Program-made: the position numbers and the translations under genes | Shown: piece after piece, positions 1 through 5,126 of the stretch | Layout: every line of letters starts with the position of its first letter | How positions within the stretch are numbered: the stretch's first letter is position 1 | NCBI GenBank assembly: GCA_022567015.1 | Contig: JADFHR010000220.1 | Span: 1 to 5,126 of the forward strand | DNA: 5,126 nucleotides | DNA from: Pseudomonadota bacterium | GTDB taxonomy: Bacteria; Pseudomonadota; Alphaproteobacteria; Rhodospirillales; 2-02-FULL-58-16 | Direction: 5' to 3' | Notes under the pieces: generated by a model | Told to the model about the DNA's origin: nothing | The model's input: only the letters and a program-made list of their open reading frames with translations | Database searches by the model: none

Positions 1-33
1 GAAGGAACCTTTTTCGTAGGCCCGGGGTGGCAT
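1..33 (-). CDS. Possible N-terminus of an unidentified protein, cut by the window edge
   Basis: An ATG at 33-31 on the minus strand opens 11 codons without a stop (MPPRAYEKGSF) before the window ends. It is preceded by GGAAGGAAGG (plus-strand 41-50), a strong purine-rich Shine-Dalgarno, with a 7-base spacer to the ATG. That pairing is the main reason to call it. The gene would be transcribed in the same direction as the cupin gene upstream, 195 bases past that gene's stop, so it probably has its own promoter. A weak -35/-10-like pair (TTGATC at 153-148, TAGTGT at 132-127, spacer only 15 bases) lies in the gap and is not convincing. Eleven residues are too few to assign a family. Confidence 0.4.
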   Translation of the reverse strand, partial: MPPRAYEKGSF

Positions 34-218
34 AGCTAAACCTTCCTTCCCGTCCGCGGCGCGGCGTGCGGAATGCCGGCGAAGGTGCCGCAAACCTCCG
101 GCCCCGGCCGGACCGGTCCTGCCAAAACACTAGCGTAAATCGTGGGCGATCAAACGGGGGGCGGCCAACATCCCCGGCCAAACGACCGTCTTAATCCTTG
201 GCAGCCGGAACGATGAAA

Positions 219-243
219 CCGGAGGTCTTTACTGAGCCTCCGG
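219..243 (-). terminator. Weak hairpin over the end of the cupin gene, possible terminator
   Basis: On the minus strand CCGGAGG (243-237) can pair perfectly with CCTCCGG (225-219), giving a 7-bp stem and an 11-base loop. It is followed by only three T residues (TTTCATC). The TAA stop of the cupin gene (231-229) lies inside the loop. The short stem and poor U-tract make this a weak intrinsic terminator at best, and the position over a stop codon means a terminating ribosome would compete with folding. Confidence 0.3.
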
Positions 244-786
244 CCCGGCGCGCAGCCGCTCGTTCGCCTCTTCGAACAGGCGCATGTTCTTCTCCAGGTC
301 GTAGGGGCTCTCCTCCAGGGTCTCCGGGTCCCATTCGCTGCGCGGCGTCTCGAAGAAATCACCGCCGTAAACGTGGATTGCCGCGGTCACCTTCGCCAGG
401 GGGTTGACCACGGCGTGGATCACCTGCTCACCCAGGGCGACCGCGTCCCCGGTCACAAGGTCCTTCGTTCCCGCTTCCTGGAGACCGTTGCCGTCGCGAC
501 GGTAAAACACATTGTGCTCATGCCCTTCGTAGATGCCGATGACGGCCCACATCCGGTGATCGTGCGGCAGAAACCGCATATGCGGCCCGAAACCGATGTT
601 GAGAACGGTCAGATCGTCGGCATGGTAAAGCGTCTGGACCCCCGCCAACCGTGGTTCCCCGAGCGCTGCGATGACCTCGTTCGGTGTCGCGACCACCCTG
701 GCAACGATTTCCCGAACGGCTTTGTGTGCATCGCTCTCGCGAAGCGCCGATGTGCACTCTTCGACGAGGCGTTCGACCTGAAACAT
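229..786 (-). CDS. Cupin-fold metal-dependent enzyme, cysteine dioxygenase-like
   Basis: Predicted cytoplasmic protein of 185 aa with a single double-stranded beta-helix (cupin) core, resembling the cysteine/thiol dioxygenase-like metalloenzymes. Those enzymes bind Fe(II) through three histidines and oxidise thiols with O2. Visible candidate ligands are H75 and H77 in the PHDHRMWAVIGIYEG segment and H124 in GEQVIHAV, the HxH...H order expected for a 3-His site. The conserved-looking HNVFYRR follows the first cupin motif. The N-terminal 50 residues are helical and the last 35 are charged. There is no signal peptide or membrane segment. Start choice: GGAG at 799-796 sits 9 bases before the ATG at 786, but touches an upstream in-frame ATG at 795 (MLP extension), so 786 is preferred. 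It lies 118 bases after the anti-sigma stop on the same strand, so operon membership is possible. The fold is fairly secure; the substrate is unknown. Confidence 0.85.
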   Translation of the reverse strand: MFQVERLVEECTSALRESDAHKAVREIVARVVATPNEVIAALGEPRLAGVQTLYHADDLTVLNIGFGPHMRFLPHDHRMWAVIGIYEGHEHNVFYRRDGNGLQEAGTKDLVTGDAVALGEQVIHAVVNPLAKVTAAIHVYGGDFFETPRSEWDPETLEESPYDLEKNMRLFEEANERLRAGPEAQ

Positions 787-795
787 CGGAAGCAT

Positions 796-799
796 CTCC
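796..799 (-). promoter_or_regulatory. Ribosome binding site deciding the cupin gene start
   Basis: GGAG on the minus strand is followed immediately by ATG (795) and, 9 bases later, by a second in-frame ATG (786). Only the second has workable spacing, so it is the likelier start and the three-residue MLP extension is probably not translated. Confidence 0.5.
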
Positions 800-819
800 G
801 GTCAGTGAGCACTATGGAC

Positions 820-838
820 GGGCATTTCCCCAATGCCC
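820..838 (-). other. Perfect 7-bp inverted repeat between anti-sigma and cupin genes
   Basis: GGGCATT / AATGCCC arms with a 5-base loop lie in the 118-base gap between the anti-sigma stop (905) and the cupin start (786). On the minus-strand transcript no T-run follows, so it is not a convincing intrinsic terminator. It could be an attenuating or mRNA-stabilising hairpin in a read-through transcript, or a dyad operator for a cupin promoter. No clear promoter was recognised in this gap. Confidence 0.35.
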
Positions 839-904
839 CGGAAACCGACGCCATGATACCCGCGCGACAGGGTCCACGGAAGGCGATTCGCCCACCCGCC
901 GCGG

Positions 905-1666
905 TCAGGGATTGAGTTGGCGGTAGATTGCGTTCGCCACCTCGAGCAGCCGCGGTTTTTCGATTTCGCCGGCGATGGCGTACGCCAGGGGGCCGTCGAT
1001 CCAATAGAACACGCCGACGCGGTCCTTGTAGGTATAACGAAAGGCGGTCTCCTTCCCGGCGGCGGCCCGGCGCACGTAGACGGTCAGCCGCTCACCCTCT
1101 TGATTCTCGTATACGAACAAGGCCGCCGGGCCGCGCCGGTCGGCCAGCAGGCGGCCGCCCACCAGCTCGTAACCCAGGCCCGAGAGGGCCGGCGCGCGCA
1201 GGGGCGCGCCCAGCCGCTTGGACAGCCATTTGACCAGGTGGGCCTCGTTTTCCGCCGTGACCTCCACCGGATGCAGCACCTCGGGCGTGAACACCGTGTA
1301 GGCGAGGGCGGCGCGATCGGCGAGCCCGGCCACCGCCGGGCCCTGGTCTCCCTGCAGGCCGTGCAGCCACCACCCGCCGGCGCCGCCGACGAGGATCAGG
1401 GCGACGGCCGCCGCCGCCCGGGAGATCGCCATTCCCCACGAGCGGGCCGGGCGACGGCCCATGGCCGGGGGAACGGGCTCGTCGGAAATCGGATCGTACA
1501 GGGCGTGCAGGGCCTGCTTTTGCGACCGGTAGGCGGCGACCCGCCCAGCCTCCCCGGGGTTGGCGGCGAGGTAGGTCTCGGCCGCCGGCCGCCGGGCCTG
1601 GTCGAGGCAGCCGTCCACATAGGCATGCAGGTCGTCCTCGCTGATCGATTCGGGCGTCGTCGTCAT
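905..1666 (-). CDS. Transmembrane anti-sigma factor (RsiW/ChrR-type, no zinc motif)
   Basis: Protein of 253 aa that should hold the ECF sigma factor encoded just upstream at the inner membrane. The N-terminal 75 residues form the cytoplasmic anti-sigma domain (SEDDLHAYVDGCLDQARR at about 9-26, then helices to about 57). One transmembrane segment follows at about 84-101 (Ala/Val/Leu/Gly, ending GGWWL). The remaining 150 residues would be periplasmic, with a C-terminal block VFYWIDGPLAYAIAG (219-233) and a helical end NAIYRQL of the kind seen in this COG5662-like family. The HxxxCxxC zinc-binding signature of ZAS anti-sigmas is absent: there is only one cysteine (C20). Its ATG overlaps the sigma stop as ATGA (1666-1663), which implies translational coupling. 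GAGGA at 1675-1671 gives a good ribosome site with 4-base spacing. The reading frame is intact although the sigma frame is not. Role by family and gene order; the inducing signal is unknown. Confidence 0.88.
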   Translation of the reverse strand: MTTTPESISEDDLHAYVDGCLDQARRPAAETYLAANPGEAGRVAAYRSQKQALHALYDPISDEPVPPAMGRRPARSWGMAISRAAAAVALILVGGAGGWWLHGLQGDQGPAVAGLADRAALAYTVFTPEVLHPVEVTAENEAHLVKWLSKRLGAPLRAPALSGLGYELVGGRLLADRRGPAALFVYENQEGERLTVYVRRAAAGKETAFRYTYKDRVGVFYWIDGPLAYAIAGEIEKPRLLEVANAIYRQLNP

Positions 1667-2170
1667 TTGATCCTCGTCACCACCTTCTTGTCATTACCGC
1701 CCGTGAGACGGCGCAGCCTCTCCCGCCCCCGGGCCAGCCGCGAGCGCACGGTGCCGACGGGAACGTCGAGGATCTCCGCCGCCTCCGCATAGCTCATGTC
1801 CTCCAGGCCGACCAGGAGGACCACCGCGCGCTGGTCCTCCGGCAGCCGGGCCAGGGCGCGGGCGAGACCCAAGGCCGCGAAGGCGCCTTGCTGGCGGGGG
1901 TCCCTCGGTACCGGCGATTTCCTCGGTCAGGGGTAAACCGGCCGGCCGTCTCTGGGCCTTGCGCAGGGCGTTGGCGTGAACGTTGTGCATGATGGTGAAA
2001 AGCCAAGCGCGCACGTTGCTGCCGCGCCGCCACAGGCGGAATCGGCTCCACGCCCTTTCCAGGCAATCCTGGACCAAATCGTCCGCCGCCGCCGCATCGC
2101 CGGTAAGGGCCCGCGCGTACCTTCTGAGGCGGGGAATTTCGGCGACGATCAGGTGTTCCTTGTCGATCAC
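1663..2170 (-). pseudogene. ECF-family RNA polymerase sigma factor, frame broken by one extra base
   Basis: The two halves of a normal ECF sigma factor lie in different frames. From the GTG at 2170, residues 1-90 carry the sigma-2 region (ARALTGDAAAADDLVQDCLERAW, then VRAWLFTIMHNVHANALRK, the -10 recognition and core-binding helices). That frame then degenerates into Gly/Pro/Arg-rich noise and stops at 1694. The sigma-4 region (LARLPEDQRAVVLLVGLEDMSY, helix-turn-helix AAEILDVPVGTVRSRLARG) lies in another frame ending at 1663. Removing one C from the CCCCC run at 1900-1896 joins them through GTEGPRQQGAFAALGLARAL and gives 168 aa, a usual ECF length. The stop overlaps the anti-sigma start (ATGA). 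The start was chosen from GGAG at 2184-2181, 10 bases upstream; an in-frame GTG at 2239 would add 23 unconvincing residues. Whether the extra base is a real mutation, an assembly error or a recoding site cannot be told from the sequence. Confidence 0.85.
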
Positions 2171-2179
2171 GCGGCGCGG

Positions 2180-2194
2180 ACTCCAAGATGGAGT
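2180..2194 (-). promoter_or_regulatory. Hairpin that buries the sigma gene ribosome binding site
   Basis: ACTCCA (2194-2189) and TGGAGT (2185-2180) form a perfect 6-bp stem with a 3-base loop. The GGAG that serves the GTG at 2170 is inside the second arm. Just before it on the transcript, CCGGCGG / CCGCCGG (2225-2219 and 2206-2200) gives a further 7-bp stem. If folded, these would lower sigma translation unless ribosomes from the upstream small gene or another factor open them. Chance pairing is common in such G+C-rich DNA, so the functional claim is tentative. Confidence 0.35.
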
Positions 2195-2241
2195 GGGGAC
2201 CGGCGGCGGCCGAAGGGTCCGCCGGCCTCCCTGGTCCACCC

Positions 2242-2502
2242 CTACATATTGTTGAGGATGATCCGAACGGCCTCGGCCAGGCTTTTTACCGCGCCCTTGT
2301 GGTCGCCGGCCTTATGCTGAGTTTCGCCCTTATCGCGAAGTCCTTTCACCTTGGATTTCTGGTCGGCGCTGAGCATGCTCTTGCCCAGGGCCGCGTCGAT
2401 GGCCTTGACGTTCTTCGGGCAATAAAAGGCCTGGGCCGGCGAGAATGCCGCGGACGAAACCGCGACCGCCACCGCAACGGCAATCAGTGAACGTTTGATC
2501 AT
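2242..2502 (-). CDS. Small exported protein with one TPR-like helical hairpin
   Basis: Protein of 86 aa. A clear Sec signal peptide is visible: MIKRS basic start, an Ala/Val hydrophobic core at 6-19, and a likely cut after A23-Q24-A25, leaving a 61-residue mature periplasmic protein that begins FYCPKN. The mature part is charged and Lys-rich with a single cysteine (C28). Residues 51-82 have the spacing of one tetratricopeptide unit (G59, A71, L75, A78 at the usual TPR positions 8, 20, 24 and 27; HKAGDHKGAV in the turn). The family is not recognised by name. AGGAGG at 2513-2508, 5 bases before the ATG, is the strongest ribosome site in the window and predicts high translation. The gene lies 71 bases ahead of the sigma start on the same strand, so the two may be co-transcribed. 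A periplasmic partner or target of the sigma/anti-sigma system is an inference from position only. Confidence 0.8.
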   Translation of the reverse strand: MIKRSLIAVAVAVAVSSAAFSPAQAFYCPKNVKAIDAALGKSMLSADQKSKVKGLRDKGETQHKAGDHKGAVKSLAEAVRIILNNM

Positions 2503-2557
2503 CTGTACCTCCTGTATGTCTCCCTACGCAAAGGGTCTTATCGCCCTTCACCCTGTA

Positions 2558-2583
2558 AACACCAAAACGCCGGGGAAAGTTCC
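2558..2583 (-). promoter_or_regulatory. Candidate ECF-type promoter of the small exported protein and sigma genes
   Basis: On the minus strand GGAAC (2583-2579, within GGGAACTTT) is followed after 17 bases by TGTT (2561-2558), close to the GGAAC-N16/17-(C/G)GTT pattern known for several alphaproteobacterial ECF sigma factors, with one mismatch in the -10. It would leave a leader of about 50 bases before the ATG at 2502. ECF operons are often autoregulated, which fits the position, but the match is short and no transcript evidence is available. The GGGAA-ct-TTCCC dyad at 2584-2573 overlaps the -35 element and could instead be an operator. Confidence 0.4.
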
Positions 2584-2682
2584 CGATGGGCCAATTTTAT
2601 TTGCCGTATGTCGCGCCGGAAGGTGCTGTTGGGGAGGGTGTTTTCCGCACGTCCCGGAGTACGGCGGGCTTGTTATCCCCGG

Positions 2683-3705
<1,023 letters not shown>

Positions 3706-3770
3706 CCCCGGAGCTTGGCCCTGCGGGGTGCATGAGGGCAACCCGTTTCCCGTTCAATTTTTGGTGATGT

Positions 3771-3803
3771 GCGGCGGACCCGGACGGCCGGGCGGTCCGC
3801 CGC
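3771..3803. repeat. Perfect 10-bp inverted repeat in the divergent intergenic region
   Basis: GCGGCGGACC (3771-3780) and GGTCCGCCGC (3794-3803) are exact reverse complements around a 13-base G/C-rich loop. They lie between the diverging DUF3179 gene and FAD oxidoreductase gene, about 60 bases before the latter's start. Neither strand has a T-run after the stem, so it does not look like an intrinsic terminator. An operator serving one or both promoters, or a leader hairpin of the oxidoreductase mRNA, is possible. No confident -35/-10 pair was found in the gap. Confidence 0.45.
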
Positions 3804-3864
3804 CCGCTTGACCGGCCCGCGGCCGGCGCACAAACTCCGCTCCCCGAACTGGTAAGGGACAGGC

Positions 3865-4980
3865 ATGGCGGACACCATCGACTGCGCGGTGATCGGCGCC
3901 GGCGTGATCGGCCTGGCGGTGGCGCGGGCACTGGCGCTCGAGGGGCGCGAGGTCGTCGTCGTGGAGGCGGCCGAGACCATCGGCACGGGCGCCAGCTCGC
4001 GCAACAGCGAGGTCATTCACGCCGGCATCTATTACCCCACCGAAAGCCTCAAGGCCCGGCTGTGCGTCAAGGGACGGCAGTTGCTTTACGCATACTGCGC
4101 CGCGCACGGGATCGAGCACCGGCGTTGCGGCAAGCTGATCGTCGCCACCGAGGACAGCCAGATCCCGGCGCTCGAGGACCTGCGCGCCCGCGCCCGGGCC
4201 AACGGGGTGGTTGACCTGGAGTGGCTGGACCGGGACGGGATCTCGGCGCTGGAGCCGGCCCTGGACGCCGTGGCCGCCTTGCTGTCGCCGTCTTCCGGCA
4301 TCGTCGACAGCCACGCCTTGATGCTTGCCCTCCAGGGGGACGCCGAGGCCGCCGGGGCGGTGATCGCGTTCCTCAGCCCGGTCACGGGCGGGCGGATCGC
4401 CGGAGGCAACGGGGACGCCCGCGTGGTCATCGAGGTGGGCGGCGCCGAGCCGGCGACCCTGGCCTGCCGCACCCTGGTCAACTGCGCCGGCCTGGGCGCC
4501 CAGGCCGTGAGCGCCTCCATCGAAGGGGTGCCGGCGGCCACCATCCCCCGGCGCTACCTGGCCAAGGGAAACTATTTCTATTTGTCCGCCAGGGCCCCGT
4601 TCGAGCGCCTGATCTACCCCCTGCCCATGCCCGCCAGCCTGGGCCTGCACTACACCCTGGATCTGAGCGGACAAGGGCGGTTCGGCCCCGATGTGGAATG
4701 GGTGGACGAGATCGACTACGCCGTCGATCCCGGCCGGGCGGCCTCTTTCTACGCCGCCATCCGCAAATATTGGCCGGACCTCGGGGACGACGCCCTCAGG
4801 CCCGGCTACGCCGGCGTCCGCCCCAAGATCCAGGCGCCCGGCCAGCCGCCCGCCGATTTCGTCATCCAGGGACCCGCCGTGCACGGCATCCGGGGCCTGG
4901 TCGCCCTGTACGGCATCGAATCGCCGGGGCTCACATCGTCGCTCGCCATCGCCGAGGAAGTGGCGGGGATGCTCGGCTAA
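3865..4980 (+). CDS. FAD-dependent oxidoreductase, L-2-hydroxyglutarate oxidase-like (DAO fold)
   Basis: Complete cytoplasmic flavoprotein of 371 aa. An N-terminal Rossmann dinucleotide fold is seen as VIGAGVIGLAVARALALEG with G11, G13 and G16, ending in VVVVEA where E34 would contact the FAD ribose. SSRNSEVIHAGIYYP (44-58) matches the characteristic block of the L-2-hydroxyglutarate oxidase/dehydrogenase group. Later group features are AKGNYFYL (233-240), GLHYTLDLSGQGRFGPDVEW ending at 279, YAGVRPK (315-321) and the C-terminal FAD-contacting GIESPGLTSS (350-359). The expected reaction is oxidation of a 2-hydroxy acid (2-hydroxyglutarate or similar) to the keto acid, passing electrons to O2 or quinone. 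The exact substrate cannot be read from the sequence, and other DAO-family substrates are possible. Start: AAGGGA at 3854-3859 lies 5 bases before the ATG. No partner gene is visible; it diverges from the DUF3179 gene. Confidence 0.9.
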   Translation: MADTIDCAVIGAGVIGLAVARALALEGREVVVVEAAETIGTGASSRNSEVIHAGIYYPTESLKARLCVKGRQLLYAYCAAHGIEHRRCGKLIVATEDSQIPALEDLRARARANGVVDLEWLDRDGISALEPALDAVAALLSPSSGIVDSHALMLALQGDAEAAGAVIAFLSPVTGGRIAGGNGDARVVIEVGGAEPATLACRTLVNCAGLGAQAVSASIEGVPAATIPRRYLAKGNYFYLSARAPFERLIYPLPMPASLGLHYTLDLSGQGRFGPDVEWVDEIDYAVDPGRAASFYAAIRKYWPDLGDDALRPGYAGVRPKIQAPGQPPADFVIQGPAVHGIRGLVALYGIESPGLTSSLAIAEEVAGMLG

Positions 4981-5053
4981 TGGCCTTTATCAGCTAAAGT
5001 GCACCCATACGATCGCTTTTCCCGTTTCCTCGGTAGGAGGGGAGGCGCAGGCG

Positions 5054-5126
5054 ATGGCGGCCCATCGGAAAGCCTTCCCGACGCCCCGGGGGGCCCCCGG
5101 GGGGTGTCCGCCCGACGCCATCTGCG
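5054..5126 (+). CDS. Weak candidate for the start of a gene running off the right edge
   Basis: ATG at 5054 is preceded by AGGAGGGGAGG (5035-5045), a strong Shine-Dalgarno with 8 bases from the nearer GGAGG. The frame stays open for 24 codons to the window end (MAAHRKAFPTPRGAPGG...). The peptide is Pro/Gly/Arg-rich and not recognisable, and it crosses a G/C-run palindrome. Minus-strand frames here are also open, so a convergent gene ending near 4985 is an alternative. The call rests on the ribosome site alone. Confidence 0.25.
   Translation, partial: MAAHRKAFPTPRGAPGGCPPDAIC
5084..5102. repeat. Pure G/C palindrome CCCCGGGGG-G-CCCCCGGGG
   Basis: Nineteen bases consisting only of C and G runs (4 C, 6 G, 5 C, then 4 of a 6-G run) form a near-perfect palindrome 24 bases from the window edge. 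Such a stretch folds very stably and is a common place for sequencing or assembly errors in run length. No function is assigned. Confidence 0.5.

Noticed and set aside
4..29. Plus-strand GGAAC-N17-GGTG as a second ECF promoter
   Set aside because: It faces towards the convergent cupin gene with no plus-strand gene downstream, and it lies inside the likely minus-strand coding start at the left edge.
917..1792. Plus-strand open frame of 291 codons opposite the anti-sigma gene and the end of the sigma gene
   Set aside because: It spans two well-supported minus-strand genes and its product is low-complexity Gly/Arg/Pro-rich sequence.
1694..1895. C-terminal part of the unshifted sigma frame as a real alternative protein end
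   Set aside because: It reads as Gly/Pro/Arg-rich noise, while the neighbouring frame over the same bases encodes a clear sigma-4 helix-turn-helix.
3754..4884. Long minus-strand open frame of 376 codons opposite the FAD oxidoreductase
   Set aside because: Its translation is Gly/Asp/Val/Gln-rich without any family motif, and the plus-strand frame carries a full set of flavoprotein motifs. It is the usual antisense artefact in G+C-rich coding DNA.
4985..4999. CTTTA/TAAAG hairpin after the oxidoreductase stop as a terminator
   Set aside because: A 5-bp A/T-rich stem with no T-run following directly is too weak to call.

Overview
The window is a G+C-rich piece of bacterial chromosome with tightly packed genes, GTG/TTG start candidates and long spurious antisense frames. 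The protein types (ECF sigma factor with a membrane anti-sigma factor, DUF3179 protein, LhgO-like FAD oxidoreductase, small Ala-rich exported protein) suggest an alphaproteobacterium, perhaps of the Rhodospirillales kind. That placement is an inference from gene style, not from a marker gene.

Layout. Most of the window is read on the minus strand. From right to left along that strand: a secreted DUF3179 protein (2683-3705), then a 180-base gap with a candidate ECF-type promoter, then a cluster of a small exported helical protein (2242-2502), an ECF sigma factor (1663-2170, frame broken at a C5 run) and its transmembrane anti-sigma factor (905-1666, ATGA overlap with the sigma stop). After 118 bases comes a cupin-fold, thiol-dioxygenase-like metalloenzyme (229-786). 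At the left edge a strong Shine-Dalgarno and ATG suggest that another minus-strand gene begins at 33 and runs out of the window. On the plus strand, divergent from the DUF3179 gene, is a complete FAD-dependent oxidoreductase of the L-2-hydroxyglutarate oxidase-like group (3865-4980). After it comes a short spacer, a weak candidate gene start at 5054 and a very G/C-rich palindrome at the right edge.

How the genes may work together. The sigma/anti-sigma pair is a standard envelope-signalling switch: the membrane anti-sigma holds the sigma factor until a periplasmic signal releases it. The small exported protein in front, with its own strong ribosome site and a GGAAC-type promoter candidate, could be a periplasmic partner or a target of the same sigma factor. 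The cupin gene could be a downstream member of the operon or regulon. These links rest on gene order only. The most notable point is that the sigma gene is frameshifted as read, while everything around it is intact. A sequencing or assembly indel, a recent mutation, or (less likely) +1 recoding at a CCC-C site could each explain it.
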